Under the pieces are notes generated by a model. That model searched no databases and was not told the DNA's origin. It saw nothing but the letters and a program-made list of their open reading frames with translations. A stretch of DNA of 64,000 bases. It comes from Solemya velum gill symbiont (lineage in GTDB: Bacteria > Pseudomonadota > Gammaproteobacteria > Chromatiales > Chromatiaceae). Location of the stretch: contig NZ_JRAA01000001.1 of assembly GCF_000787395.1 (NCBI RefSeq), positions 186,001 to 250,000 on the forward strand, in the 5' to 3' direction. Positions 53,362 to 62,945 of this stretch are shown piece after piece. Every line of letters starts with the position of its first letter. The stretch's first letter is position 1. A program made the translations under genes and the position numbers.

Positions 53362-54128
53362 ATATCAGGCTGCGCTGGATCATTCCGGCTTTTATCATTC
53401 TGTTTTTATTCCTGCTTCTCGCCAGGGCACCGGCAAACCTGCTCGCTGGACAGCTTGCGCAACAGTTTCCTCTGCTGTCACTCTCGGGTGTCGAGGGGAG
53501 TTTCTGGTCTGGTCGCGCATCCAGGGTAAAGTATGACCGGATCGACGCGGGCGAGCTGAACTGGTCTTTCAATCCTCTTGACCTGTTATTCGCAAGCTGG
53601 GGTAATGCAGTTGAACTGAGCAACGCCGGTCAGTTTGAGCTTGATGGTGATCTCTCCTTGTCGCCTTTCGGTTCTGCTAGCCTCTCGAACCTGCACTTGC
53701 AGACCAGGCTGGCATGGTTGCTCGAGATGAGTGGTAAGCATTTACCTGGCCTGGTTCTTGATGCAGAGGTTGATGCATTGATTGATGATGCGTCCTGGTC
53801 AGAAGAGCAGGGTGTAAAAACGCTCGAAGGAAGTGTCAGGCTCACTAATCTGACACTGCAACCACAGAACCTGGGTGATTTTGTTGCTGAAGTCAGCATC
53901 AACGAGGCAGGTCAGACCCTGGTTGAATTCCAACCGTTGGGCGAAACCGGGCTGGATGCCAGCGGGACTCTTGAAATCGGCAAAGATGGAGAGGCGACAC
54001 TCGACATGACTCTCGCACGGCTTGAAGCGCTCGGCAATAATGCCGGACTGGTAAAAAGTCTGACGCGGGCACAGGGTGAGCGCCGTCATTTCAGTTGGCA
54101 GGGGAATATCAATACTTTTCTGCGATAG
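53358..54128 (+). CDS. gspN: Type II secretion protein GspN
   Basis: A 256-residue protein with an N-terminal membrane anchor (IIPAFIILFLFLLLARAP) and a beta-rich periplasmic region with VEGSFWSGRA, typical of GspN. The protein occurs in only some type II systems and is often dispensable. It ends the operon; no gspO or gspAB genes follow. Confidence 0.93.
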   Translation: MNIRLRWIIPAFIILFLFLLLARAPANLLAGQLAQQFPLLSLSGVEGSFWSGRASRVKYDRIDAGELNWSFNPLDLLFASWGNAVELSNAGQFELDGDLSLSPFGSASLSNLHLQTRLAWLLEMSGKHLPGLVLDAEVDALIDDASWSEEQGVKTLEGSVRLTNLTLQPQNLGDFVAEVSINEAGQTLVEFQPLGETGLDASGTLEIGKDGEATLDMTLARLEALGNNAGLVKSLTRAQGERRHFSWQGNINTFLR

Positions 54129-54141
54129 TCGCATGCAAGAT

Positions 54142-54221
54142 TCGTCACCCCGGGCTTGACCCGGGGTCCATCCAGAACAGCGCACGCCCTTATGGAGACC
54201 GGCTCAAGGTCGGCATGACGA
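54142..54221. repeat. Dispersed palindromic repeat, family A, copy 3
   Basis: An 80-base element nearly identical at its left end to copy 1 (TCGTCACCCCGGGCTTGACC) and ending in GGTCGGCATGACGA, which pairs imperfectly with the left end. It lies between gspN and lysS. Confidence 0.85.
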
Positions 54222-54322
54222 CCATTCTCCTACACACGGGGAAATCAGGCAGGAAACAGGTCACTAATAACCCTCAAACTGTTATAATCCCCGGCCATTG
54301 TGATTACTAACGACTTCTTTCG

Positions 54323-55828
54323 ATGACAGATCCCGTAACAGACCAGCAGCTAGACGAAAACCAGTTGATCGCGCAGCGCCGTGAAAAACTCGATGCCCTG
54401 CGTGAATCGGGCAAGGCTTTCCCGAATGACTTCCGCCGTGACGTAGTCACAGGTGAACTGCATGCCGAGTACGGCGAGAAGAGCAAGGAAGAGCTCGAGG
54501 AACTGGGTTTGCGTGTCAAGGTTGCCGGACGCGTCATGAGTCGCCGCATCATGGGCAAGGCGAGTTTTGCCCACCTGCAGGATATGTCAGGCCGCATTCA
54601 GCTCTATATCGCGCGTGATGCGATTGGCGAGGATGCCTACACAGGTTTTAAGAAGGACTGGGATATCGGCGACATCATTGGTGCCGAGGGGCAGCTGACA
54701 AAAACCAACAAGGGCGAACTCTCAGTCCGCTGTGATTCGGTGCAGTTGCTGACCAAGTCACTGCGTCCCTTACCGGAAAAATTCCACGGTCTCACTGACC
54801 AGGAGCAGCGTTACCGTCAGCGCTATCTCGACCTGATTATGAGTGAGGCATCACGCGATACATTCAGATTGCGTACCCAGGTTGTGCAGTACATCCGTAA
54901 CTTCCTCAATCAGCGTGATTTCATGGAAGTCGAGACGCCGATGATGCAGGTGATTCCCGGTGGTGCGGCAGCGCGTCCATTTATTACTTTTCATAACGCG
55001 CTCGATATGGATCTGTTCCTGCGTATCGCTCCGGAGCTTTACCTCAAGCGACTGGTTGTCGGTGGTCTTGAGCGCGTTTACGAAATCAACCGTAATTTCC
55101 GTAACGAGGGTCTCTCAACACGCCATAATCCTGAATTCACCATGCTCGAGTTCTACCAGGCCTATGCAGATCACAACGACCTGATGGACCTGACCGAGGA
55201 GATGCTGCGTAGTCTGACTCAGGATGTGCTGGGTTCGACAACTGTCGAGTACCAGGGTGACCATTATGATTTCGGCAAGCCCTTCGCGCGCCTGTCAGTA
55301 CGCGATAGCATTCTGCAATATAACCCGGACCTCACGGCTGCGCAGGTCGATGATTACGATGCTGCCTGCAAGGTGGCCGAGAGCTTGGATATTCCGCTGA
55401 AGCCGAGCTATGGTCTTGGCAAGGTACAGATCGAGATTTTCGAGAAGACAGTCGAGCACCGCCTGATGGATCCGACTTTCATTACTGCCTATCCGACCGA
55501 GGTGTCACCTCTCGCTCGCCGCAGTGATCATGATCCTTTTGTTACCGACAGATTCGAGTTCTTTGTCGGCGGGCGTGAAATCGCAAATGGTTTCTCCGAG
55601 CTCAACGATGCCGAGGACCAGGCAGAACGCTTCCGCCAGCAGGTGCAGGAGAAAGAGGCCGGTGATGATGAAGCGATGCATTTTGATGCCGACTATGTAC
55701 GTGCACTCGAGTACGGCATGCCGCCAACTGCGGGCGAGGGTATCGGAATAGATCGACTCGTTATGCTGCTGACCAACTCACCGTCGATCAGGGATGTGCT
55801 GCTGTTTCCGCATATGCGCCCTGAGTAG
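54323..55828 (+). CDS. lysS: Lysyl-tRNA synthetase (class II)
   Basis: A 501-residue class II synthetase. An N-terminal OB-fold anticodon domain ([20 protein letters not shown], about 70-170) comes before motif 2 ([19 protein letters not shown]) and motif 3 ([15 protein letters not shown]). Length matches E. coli LysS (505). prfB, often adjacent, is not here. Confidence 0.98.
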   Translation: MTDPVTDQQLDENQLIAQRREKLDALRESGKAFPNDFRRDVVTGELHAEYGEKSKEELEELGLRVKVAGRVMSRRIMGKASFAHLQDMSGRIQLYIARDAIGEDAYTGFKKDWDIGDIIGAEGQLTKTNKGELSVRCDSVQLLTKSLRPLPEKFHGLTDQEQRYRQRYLDLIMSEASRDTFRLRTQVVQYIRNFLNQRDFMEVETPMMQVIPGGAAARPFITFHNALDMDLFLRIAPELYLKRLVVGGLERVYEINRNFRNEGLSTRHNPEFTMLEFYQAYADHNDLMDLTEEMLRSLTQDVLGSTTVEYQGDHYDFGKPFARLSVRDSILQYNPDLTAAQVDDYDAACKVAESLDIPLKPSYGLGKVQIEIFEKTVEHRLMDPTFITAYPTEVSPLARRSDHDPFVTDRFEFFVGGREIANGFSELNDAEDQAERFRQQVQEKEAGDDEAMHFDADYVRALEYGMPPTAGEGIGIDRLVMLLTNSPSIRDVLLFPHMRPE

Positions 55829-55846
55829 ACTGATTTAAGGTGAAGC

Positions 55847-56554
55847 GTGTCACGTCAATCATCCCGTAAAAGCCGCCTTAAAAAGTGGCTTTTTCTCTCT
55901 GTACTCTTACCTATTCTTTTACTACTGATTTTAGTCTTGGTATTCAGATGGGTTCCGGTTCCGACGACCTCTTTCATGCTGCAGGCATCATGGAATGCAT
56001 GGCAGCAACCGAATCAACACGAGCCTGTTCGTCACGACTGGGTTAAATACAGCGAAATCAGTCCCCAGTTGGCACTTGCCGTGATTGCATCCGAAGACCA
56101 GCGTTTTCCTGAGCACTATGGCTTCGATACTGTTGAAATCATGAAGGTGCTTGAGAGTAACACTGCATCGCGTGGCGCCAGTACATTGACCCAGCAGCTG
56201 GCAAAGAATCTCTTTCTATGGAGCGGGCGAAGTTATGTGCGCAAGGTGATCGAGGCCGGAATCACACTGCTTATCGAGTTGATGTGGAGTAAGGAACGCA
56301 TTCTCGAGGTTTACCTCAACAGCGTCCAGTTTGGTAACGGGATTTACGGTGCCGAGTCGGCAAGTCAGATCTATTTCAGGTCATCAGCACGTTACCTGTC
56401 GGATCGGCAGGCGGCGCTTCTGGCGGCAGTTTTACCCAATCCCAGGGCCTATTCTGCAGACAGACCTGATGCCTACGTGGTCGAACGTCAGAAGCGTATA
56501 CTGCGCCAGATGCGGAATCTTGGTGGCGTGGGATATCTTGAGAGGATTAAATAA
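55847..56554 (+). CDS. mtgA: Monofunctional peptidoglycan transglycosylase
   Basis: A 235-residue GT51 glycosyltransferase with one N-terminal membrane anchor (about 14-38). The catalytic Glu lies in ASEDQRFPEHYGFD and the second motif in GASTLTQQLAKNLFL, with ERILEVYLNSVQFG after it. It polymerises lipid II glycan strands. Translation starts at GTG, preceded by AAGGTGAAGC. Confidence 0.96.
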   Translation: MSRQSSRKSRLKKWLFLSVLLPILLLLILVLVFRWVPVPTTSFMLQASWNAWQQPNQHEPVRHDWVKYSEISPQLALAVIASEDQRFPEHYGFDTVEIMKVLESNTASRGASTLTQQLAKNLFLWSGRSYVRKVIEAGITLLIELMWSKERILEVYLNSVQFGNGIYGAESASQIYFRSSARYLSDRQAALLAAVLPNPRAYSADRPDAYVVERQKRILRQMRNLGGVGYLERIK

Positions 56555-56605
56555 ACTCGCAATCCCCACGATGACGGAAGTATGGATTAGCAGGTTTTAT
56601 TCAAT

Positions 56606-57871
56606 TCAGATCAACGCATCAAACGGTTGTATCAGCACTGTCTCTCCCTCTGCGACACCGGCATTCTCTTCCGGCAAATGAATGAAACAGTTCGCTTTGC
56701 TCATCGAAGTGAGAATTCCTGATCCCTGCGTGCCTGTCGGTGCAACAGTGAATTTCCCGTTGTCATCCTGTTCGAATAAACCTCGCAGAAACTCAAAACG
56801 ACCCGCACGCTTGCGAATGTCTCGGCTTGCGCTTGCCGCGATCATCAGCTGCTGTTTCGCCTTGCCGGATGCGAGAATCTCGATTGCCGGTTGGACAAAC
56901 TGGTAAAAAGTCACCATGACTGCAACCGGGTTACCGGGCAGGCCGAAGAAGAGGGCGTCACCGAGTTTTCCAAACACCAGCGGTCTGCCCGGTTTCATGG
57001 CGATACGCCAGAAGTGCATGTCGCCCAGTTCATCGAGAATCGGCTTGGTGTAGTCTGCCTCGCCGACAGAGACACCACCGGAAGTAATCACCATGTCAGC
57101 GATTCGGGCAGCATCTTTAAAGGCTTTTCTGAGGGCATCCTGATCATCTGGTATGACACCCATATCAATGATGTCGACGTTGAGTCTGCGCAGCATGCCG
57201 TAGAGGCTGTAGCGGTTGCTGTCGTAGATTTCACCTTCGGCAAGCGTTTCTCCTACACCGACCAGTTCATCACCGGTAGAGAAGAAGGCGATTCGCGGGC
57301 GCACTCTTGTTTTAACTTCTGCCACACCAAGTGATGCGAGGATGCCGATATCTGCCGGTGTCAGTGTGCGACCAACTTCGAAAACAGTGCTGCCGCGCGG
57401 AATATCCTCGCCTGCATATCGCACGTTCTGTCCCGTCCTGTGGCCGCTGCCGATCCTGATCACGTCATCGCCAATGCGTTCTGCATGCTCCTGCATGATG
57501 ACGGTATCACAGCCTGTTGGCATGGGGGCACCTGTCATGATGCGTATGCAGCACCCTGGTTCACAGCTGCCGTTGTAACCGTTGCCGGCGTAGGCGGTGC
57601 CACTCACTTTCAGTGCAAGTGTGTCGTCTGCAGGTAGTTCCTCTCCACGCATTGCGTAGCCATCCATCGCAGAGTTGGTATGACCCGGTACGTCGAGAGG
57701 TGATTTGATTGTCTCAGCCAGGACACGGCCAAGTGCACTGCGCAATGGTTTTTTCTCTTCAGCTTGGATTGGGGAGACGCTGTCCAGAATCTGTTGACGT
57801 GCCTGTGAGACTTTCAGAGATTTTGTATCTGATGCATCTGCACAGGAGATTGCAATTTTAATTTCTGTCAT
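56606..57871 (-). CDS. moeA: Molybdopterin molybdenumtransferase
   Basis: A 421-residue MoeA that inserts molybdate (or possibly tungstate) into adenylylated molybdopterin. It shows the N-terminal DVPGHTNSAMDGYA, GEDIPRGS and the MPT-binding domain with STGDELV and ITSGGVSVGEADYTK, then the C-terminal barrel. It is last in the minus-strand run tupA-B-C, mobA, mobB, moeA. Confidence 0.97.
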   Translation of the reverse strand: MTEIKIAISCADASDTKSLKVSQARQQILDSVSPIQAEEKKPLRSALGRVLAETIKSPLDVPGHTNSAMDGYAMRGEELPADDTLALKVSGTAYAGNGYNGSCEPGCCIRIMTGAPMPTGCDTVIMQEHAERIGDDVIRIGSGHRTGQNVRYAGEDIPRGSTVFEVGRTLTPADIGILASLGVAEVKTRVRPRIAFFSTGDELVGVGETLAEGEIYDSNRYSLYGMLRRLNVDIIDMGVIPDDQDALRKAFKDAARIADMVITSGGVSVGEADYTKPILDELGDMHFWRIAMKPGRPLVFGKLGDALFFGLPGNPVAVMVTFYQFVQPAIEILASGKAKQQLMIAASASRDIRKRAGRFEFLRGLFEQDDNGKFTVAPTGTQGSGILTSMSKANCFIHLPEENAGVAEGETVLIQPFDALI

Positions 57872-57889
57872 GAATCTCCTCCGTTAATT

Positions 57890-58417
57890 TTAGTCTGCCC
57901 AGGCGAGAATTTTTTTGAGGATAAAGTCAGCGACTTCCGTCGGATCATTCAGCGACAACTGCGGTATACCCGGATCCTCATTTTGAGGCTGATCTGACGC
58001 AATCGCGATGATATTAGGGTCATCAGGATAGAGCAGTGGCTTGCCTGCGGCAGGGCGGTGGCATTCGATCTTCAGGAATTGCTCGGTTTTGAAACCCTCT
58101 ACCAGAACCAGGTCAATGCCGTCTGTATCAAGGTAATGCAAGGCGTCAGCCAGGGTTGGCTCTTTCTGATTGTCCGGCAGTTCACGCATCCATGCATAGC
58201 GTTTCGACGATGCCAGCATGACCTGTTCAGCACCTGCGTGTCTCAGCGTGTGACTGTCTTTTCCCGGATGGTCGACATCAAATGTGTGATGCGCATGCTT
58301 GACCACGGCGATGCGAATGCCCCTTGCACGTAAAATCGGGATGAGGTGTTTAAGCAGGGTTGTTTTCCCCGTACCACTCCATGCGGCAAAACCAACCAGG
58401 GGAATTGGAAAATCCAT
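57890..58417 (-). CDS. mobB: Molybdopterin-guanine dinucleotide biosynthesis protein B
   Basis: A 175-residue P-loop GTP-binding protein (AAWSGTGKTTLLKHL near residue 10; VEGFKTEQFLKIE further on) that assists MobA. Its ATG overlaps the mobA stop by one base, and moeA follows after 18 bases, so the cofactor genes are one transcription unit. Confidence 0.95.
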   Translation of the reverse strand: MDFPIPLVGFAAWSGTGKTTLLKHLIPILRARGIRIAVVKHAHHTFDVDHPGKDSHTLRHAGAEQVMLASSKRYAWMRELPDNQKEPTLADALHYLDTDGIDLVLVEGFKTEQFLKIECHRPAAGKPLLYPDDPNIIAIASDQPQNEDPGIPQLSLNDPTEVADFILKKILAWAD

Positions 58418-59052
58418 CAGACGCTCTCCTTCTCTCTGTTCAGCGGCTGGTGACTAAGCCTGGCTTCTTCTTCTTCTGCCTGCTGTTCCGGTGTATTGAC
58501 GTTATTGAATGATTTGGCGACTTCACTGAAGTCGGCCGTGACCATTTTGTGTTTCGGGTACCAGAGATCGATTTTGCGATCACCGTTGGCAAGAAATTCA
58601 TGCAGGCTCGGCAACAGTGATCGTTTCATCAGCGCATAGACAGGTTGTAGACGCTTGCCATCGTGAGCAACTGCGATGTCGGCATCATCCGACTGCAGAG
58701 CCTCAAGCAGTTTTGACACCAGTCTGTGTGGCAAGGTGGGGCCGTCACAGGGGAGGGTGATCATCAACTCTGTCGGTGAATGTTCAAGGCCGGCAGCAAA
58801 GCCTGCCAGCGGGCCCTGGTAATCGTTTAGGCTATCGCTGATTACCGGGTGTCCATAGCGTTGGTATTCATCGAGATTGCGATTGGCGTTGATCACGACA
58901 TGATCAACCTGCGGAGCAATCTGTTCCAGTATGAATTCGATCATCGGCTTGCCCAGAAGCGGGGTGAGACCCTTGTCCTGTCCGCCCATACGGCTGCCGC
59001 GTCCACCGGCGAGTATTAGAGCCGTGACCTGCTGTTGTTCTGTTGTCTGCAT
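58417..59052 (-). CDS. mobA: Molybdenum cofactor guanylyltransferase
   Basis: About 211 residues from the ATG at 59052; the open frame runs upstream into the ABC gene without homology. The nucleotide-binding LILAGGRGSRMGGQDKG and the metal-binding MITLPCDGP mark MobA. It attaches GMP to molybdopterin to give the MGD form used by the DMSO reductase family, including formate dehydrogenases and nitrate reductases. Confidence 0.96.
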   Translation of the reverse strand: MQTTEQQQVTALILAGGRGSRMGGQDKGLTPLLGKPMIEFILEQIAPQVDHVVINANRNLDEYQRYGHPVISDSLNDYQGPLAGFAAGLEHSPTELMITLPCDGPTLPHRLVSKLLEALQSDDADIAVAHDGKRLQPVYALMKRSLLPSLHEFLANGDRKIDLWYPKHKMVTADFSEVAKSFNNVNTPEQQAEEEEARLSHQPLNREKESV

Positions 59053-59059
59053 CTTTTGT

Positions 59060-59761
59060 TTAACTACCCACCTTGCTGACTGGTTTGAGCTCACTGATGT
59101 TTCCTGCAACCAGTGGCTCTTCCGGAGTAGTGAGTTTACCACTTTGCAGCATCAGGCGCTGTTCACCCTTGCCGATAAAATGCACCGGGTCATGGGTGAC
59201 AACAACTAGCGCGATGCCTTCCTGTTTCAGCTGTTCCAGCAGGCTGAGTGTGCGCTGACGAGAGTCTGTATCCATGTTGGCTGTTGGTTCATCAAGCAGC
59301 ATCACCTGGGGTTTCCTTAGCAGGGCGCGCGCCAGGGCAACGCGCTGGCGTTCACCACCAGAGAGATGTGCGACATTTTCATCTGCAAGTTCCGCCAGAT
59401 CGGCCCACTCGAGTGCATATTCGATTTCGCTGCGGCGTGCAGCACGTGCGCCACTGAGGGGGTAGTCGAGGTTGCGCCATACGCTGCCTTCGAACAGGTA
59501 GGGACTCTGGTGAAGGTAGATGCTTTTGTGGAGCAGGATTTTTTTCGCCTCGCGCCAACTGTAGGTTTTACCACCCAGTTCGATTTCAGCATGATCCGGC
59601 CGTTCCATTCCGGCAAGTATTTTCAGCAGGGTTGATTTGCCGCTGCCATTTTTTCCACACAGTAGCAGGCACGCTCCTGAAGCAAGTTCGATGTCGACGC
59701 AATCGAGAATTTTTCTGCGAGCAAAGGATTTTTCGATCCCCCTGAACTTGATGCTGATCAT
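59060..59761 (-). CDS. tupC: Tungstate/molybdate ABC transporter ATPase
   Basis: A 233-residue ABC ATPase with Walker A (GKNGSGKST), signature LSGGERQRVAL, Walker B LLDEPTANMD and the H-loop VVTHD. It energises uptake through the adjacent TupB permease. Its start overlaps the permease stop by four bases. The TupC name rests on the neighbouring TupA and TupB; oxyanion specificity is inferred. Confidence 0.92.
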   Translation of the reverse strand: MISIKFRGIEKSFARRKILDCVDIELASGACLLLCGKNGSGKSTLLKILAGMERPDHAEIELGGKTYSWREAKKILLHKSIYLHQSPYLFEGSVWRNLDYPLSGARAARRSEIEYALEWADLAELADENVAHLSGGERQRVALARALLRKPQVMLLDEPTANMDTDSRQRTLSLLEQLKQEGIALVVVTHDPVHFIGKGEQRLMLQSGKLTTPEEPLVAGNISELKPVSKVGS

Positions 59762-60459
59762 GCGGCGAGCCTTCCTTTACCTTGTACGAGTTGCAGCATG
59801 CCGTTGAGGGTGAAGGCCATCAGCAACAGAACCAGCCCAAGTGCAACGCCCTGGGCAAATTCACCCTTGCTGGTTTCAAGTGCAATAGCGGTAGGGATGT
59901 TACGCGTGTAATGCAGAATATTTCCGCCAAGCATCATTGAAGCACCAACCTCGGAGATAATTCGGCCAAAAGCCGCGAGCAGTGCGGCCAGTAAACCAAA
60001 ACGTGCTTCTCGCATGATTGTCATGGTTGCCCTGGGCAGGCTTGCGCCAAGCGTCCTGGCCGTTTCCCATGCACGTCGGTCTATCGCCTGCAGTGCCGAG
60101 TGGCCCATGGCGACCAGTATCGGTATCGCCAGCGCCATCTGTCCGATGATCATCGCAGGCTGTGTGAACAACAGGCGCCACTCTCCCAGTGGCCCTTGTC
60201 GCGACAGTAAAATATAAAAAGTGAGACCGACGACAACAGCCGGAAAAGAGAGCAGGGTGTTGAACGAAGTGATAAGAAATCGCCTGCCGATAAAATTACC
60301 GTAGGCGAGCCCAAACGCAATCAGCAGCCCGATTGGCAGTGCCAGCAACAGTGCGCTCATGGAGACTTTGAAGGAGATGCCTATGATTCCCCAAAGCTCG
60401 GGATCGGCAGCGAACAACAGTTGCATCGCATCTCCGACGGTGTCCCATAGTGATGTCAT
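59758..60459 (-). CDS. tupB: Tungstate ABC transporter permease
   Basis: A 233-residue membrane protein with about five or six segments. The ABC-coupling loop appears as ETARTLGASLPRATMTIM followed by EVGASMMLGGN, as in TupB/WtpB-type oxyanion permeases. It lies between tupA (5 bases upstream) and tupC. Confidence 0.93.
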   Translation of the reverse strand: MTSLWDTVGDAMQLLFAADPELWGIIGISFKVSMSALLLALPIGLLIAFGLAYGNFIGRRFLITSFNTLLSFPAVVVGLTFYILLSRQGPLGEWRLLFTQPAMIIGQMALAIPILVAMGHSALQAIDRRAWETARTLGASLPRATMTIMREARFGLLAALLAAFGRIISEVGASMMLGGNILHYTRNIPTAIALETSKGEFAQGVALGLVLLLMAFTLNGMLQLVQGKGRLAA

Positions 60460-60464
60460 ACAGG

Positions 60465-61301
60465 TTATTTGTCCAGGTGCATGGCTGTCTGTGCAGCCGA
60501 TGGTACAAACAGTTGCTCGTCGTGTATACGGTAGTCGGCGATCTGCTGTTGTGCATCCTTGCTGGTGATCCAGGTGATTAAGGCTTCCGCGCCCGAGTGG
60601 TTGAGATCAGGGTAGAGAGACTTGCTGACCTCGATGATGCCGTAAGGATTATGCAGTTTGGTATCGCTCTGGAAAGTGATTCTTAATCTACTCTTCTCAC
60701 GATAGGCCAGCCAGGTGCCCTTGTCGGCAAGGGTATAGGCATTCATTTCATCGGCTATCTGGATCACTTTCCCCATTCCCTGTCCGGCTTCTCGGTACCA
60801 GTCACCAGACGGAGTCAGCCCGGCATCTTTCCACAGGCTTAGTTCCTTTTTATGCGTGCCGGAGTCGTCACCGCGTGAGACAAAGAATGCATTTGTAGAG
60901 TGAATCTTTGCAAGTACATCAGATGTTGTCTTGGCTTTCTTTACGCCAGCAGGATCTTCTGCAGGACCGAGGATCACGAAGCTGTTGTACATCACGGCAA
61001 AGCGTTGTTCACCATAGCCATCGGCAACAAACTTCTGTTCTGCAGCTGGCGCATGTACAAGCACGACATCGACATCACCATCGCGTCCCATGCGCAATGC
61101 CTTGCCTGTACCAACCGCAATGACATGAACCTGATAGCCACTCTCCTGTTCGAAATTGGGAAGTAATTTGTCGAGCAGTCCGGAATTGACCGTGCTGGTG
61201 GTGGTAGCGAGACGAATCACCTGGTTGTCTGCAGCACATGCAATGGCAGCGCTGAATAGCAGCGTGAATAGTGCAAATAGCAATTTTACAGTTCTTGTCA
61301 T
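60465..61301 (-). CDS. tupA: Tungstate-binding periplasmic protein
   Basis: A 278-residue solute-binding protein with a signal peptide (LLFALFTLLFSAAIACAAD). The ligand-binding TTTS near residue 33, the GTGKAL loop, DVVLVHAP and SRGDDSGTH are characteristic of TupA, which binds tungstate tightly and prefers it to molybdate. First gene of the minus-strand Mo/W operon. Divergent from the response regulator, with about 246 bases of shared control region. Confidence 0.95.
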   Translation of the reverse strand: MTRTVKLLFALFTLLFSAAIACAADNQVIRLATTTSTVNSGLLDKLLPNFEQESGYQVHVIAVGTGKALRMGRDGDVDVVLVHAPAAEQKFVADGYGEQRFAVMYNSFVILGPAEDPAGVKKAKTTSDVLAKIHSTNAFFVSRGDDSGTHKKELSLWKDAGLTPSGDWYREAGQGMGKVIQIADEMNAYTLADKGTWLAYREKSRLRITFQSDTKLHNPYGIIEVSKSLYPDLNHSGAEALITWITSKDAQQQIADYRIHDEQLFVPSAAQTAMHLDK

Positions 61302-61420
61302 GTCATCCCTCTAAACCAGAATGTTGGAATAGCAACTGCTTTAACTTGCAAATAGGATGCCAGTGGCGAAAAGCGGCATATTCCTTAGAAATTGCAGGCC
61401 AAAATGTCACAACTAATCGT

Positions 61421-61448
61421 TTGACTTACTGATAAATGCAGACATAAT
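61421..61448 (+). promoter_or_regulatory. Candidate sigma70 promoter of the response regulator gene
   Basis: TTGACT (61421-61426), 16 bases, CATAAT (61443-61448), about 100 bases before the start codon at 61548, in the divergent gap with tupA. Confidence 0.5.
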
Positions 61449-61547
61449 GACCCAGATAGTTGTCTTGAAAGCCCGAAAGATAAGAACTTTTCTGTCTTAA
61501 GTGCCATATCTTTCAGTTAAACGATTACTCAATACATAAGGAATCAG

Positions 61548-62939
61548 ATGCATTCCGAAAAAGAGTCTGTTACTGAAGTCAATCAACTTGCAAGACTGAC
61601 ATCACTGTTACTGGTTGATGCCGATCCTTCCTTGCTGTCTGTTCTGCGTAAAAGCCTTTCCCCGTTGTTTGACCTGGTCGAAGTGGCAGAAAATGCGACT
61701 GCAGCAGAGGAGCTGTTGTCGCGAATTCATTTCGACTTGGTGATCAGTGACAGTCATCTGCCCGACTACCCGGGACTCGAACTCGTTCGCCAGCTCCGCA
61801 AACAGGGTGATGCCACACCTGTGATTTTTACTTCAGCGGCAACTGAACAGGAAGCGGCAATCGAGGCATTACGTCTCGGCGCTGCCGACTTTCTCGTAAA
61901 GCCCTTTGTGCCAGAAGAGGTGGTAACGGCAGCCAGGCTATGCCTGGACAGTGCAGAGAGGCAGGGTGACGCCATTAGTCCACAGCAGTCAGTTGAAGGA
62001 AGTTGTGTGAATGGTGGTCTCATCGGTTCCAGTGCTGTGGTTACCGCGGTATGCGATGTCATCAGGCGTGTAGCCCCTATGCCGTCGACTGTGCTTCTTG
62101 ACGGGGAATCAGGAACCGGAAAGGAACTTGCTGCTCGTGCAATTCACGACTGGAGCGGCAGGAGCGGCGGTTTTGTACCTGTGAATTGCGGTGCCATGAC
62201 AGGCGAGTTGCTTGAAAGTGAACTCTTCGGACATGCCAAGGGTGCATTCACAGGCGCCACGCAGGCGCGCGATGGTCTCTTCTTCTACGCCAATGGCGGC
62301 ACTATTTTTCTCGACGAGATTGGCGAAATGCCAATGACGATGCAGACCCACCTGCTGCGTGTCATGGAGGAGCGCGAGGTCAGGCCGGTCGGTGGCAATC
62401 ATTCTGTACCTGTTGATGTACGTATCGTGGCGGCGACCAATCGTGACCTCAAGACTGCTGTCGAGCAGGGAACCTTTCGCGCCGACCTCTACTACCGTCT
62501 CAATGTCCTCACCATCAGAATGCCGACTTTGCGCGAGCGTAAAGAGGATATACCCGAACTCGCGTCATGGTTTGCCACCACGATCTCGGCAGAACTCGGA
62601 CTGCCGCAACCACAAATCGACAAGGTTGCGTTGCATCGCCTGAAACAGCACGACTGGCCGGGTAACGTGCGTGAACTGAAGAATGTTGTCGAGCGATGTT
62701 TGCTGCTCAGAAACTGTCCGAGTGAATGTCTTGATGGTACTGACTTTTCTGTCGCCAGTGGTTCAGGGGCGCTTGGTGAAAATGCCAACGAGTTGTTACT
62801 GGAGACAGTTGAACGCCAGCATATTCTCAGGGTGCTGGAACTGGAGAGTGGGAATAAATCTGCAGCTGCACGCCTGCTCGGTGTGTCGCGCAAAACGCTT
62901 GACAGGAAGTGCCGTGCGTGGGAAGCGGAAGAAGGCTAG
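61548..62939 (+). CDS. NtrC-family sigma54-dependent response regulator
   Basis: A 463-residue activator of sigma54 RNA polymerase. The receiver domain (about 18-135) has the acid pocket D24/D26, phosphoacceptor D68, T95 or S96 and K118. The AAA+ domain has Walker A GESGTGKE (186-193), the GAFTGA loop (232-237) that contacts sigma54, and the DEIGEMP Walker B. A Fis-type helix-turn-helix closes it (KSAAARLLGVSRKTLDRK). No histidine kinase lies beside it. Its targets are unknown; position next to the tungstate operon and a molybdate-type regulator suggests control of molybdo/tungsto-enzymes. It ends 6 bases from the next, convergent gene. Confidence 0.95.
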   Translation: MHSEKESVTEVNQLARLTSLLLVDADPSLLSVLRKSLSPLFDLVEVAENATAAEELLSRIHFDLVISDSHLPDYPGLELVRQLRKQGDATPVIFTSAATEQEAAIEALRLGAADFLVKPFVPEEVVTAARLCLDSAERQGDAISPQQSVEGSCVNGGLIGSSAVVTAVCDVIRRVAPMPSTVLLDGESGTGKELAARAIHDWSGRSGGFVPVNCGAMTGELLESELFGHAKGAFTGATQARDGLFFYANGGTIFLDEIGEMPMTMQTHLLRVMEEREVRPVGGNHSVPVDVRIVAATNRDLKTAVEQGTFRADLYYRLNVLTIRMPTLRERKEDIPELASWFATTISAELGLPQPQIDKVALHRLKQHDWPGNVRELKNVVERCLLLRNCPSECLDGTDFSVASGSGALGENANELLLETVERQHILRVLELESGNKSAAARLLGVSRKTLDRKCRAWEAEEG

Positions 62940-62945
62940 AACAGT

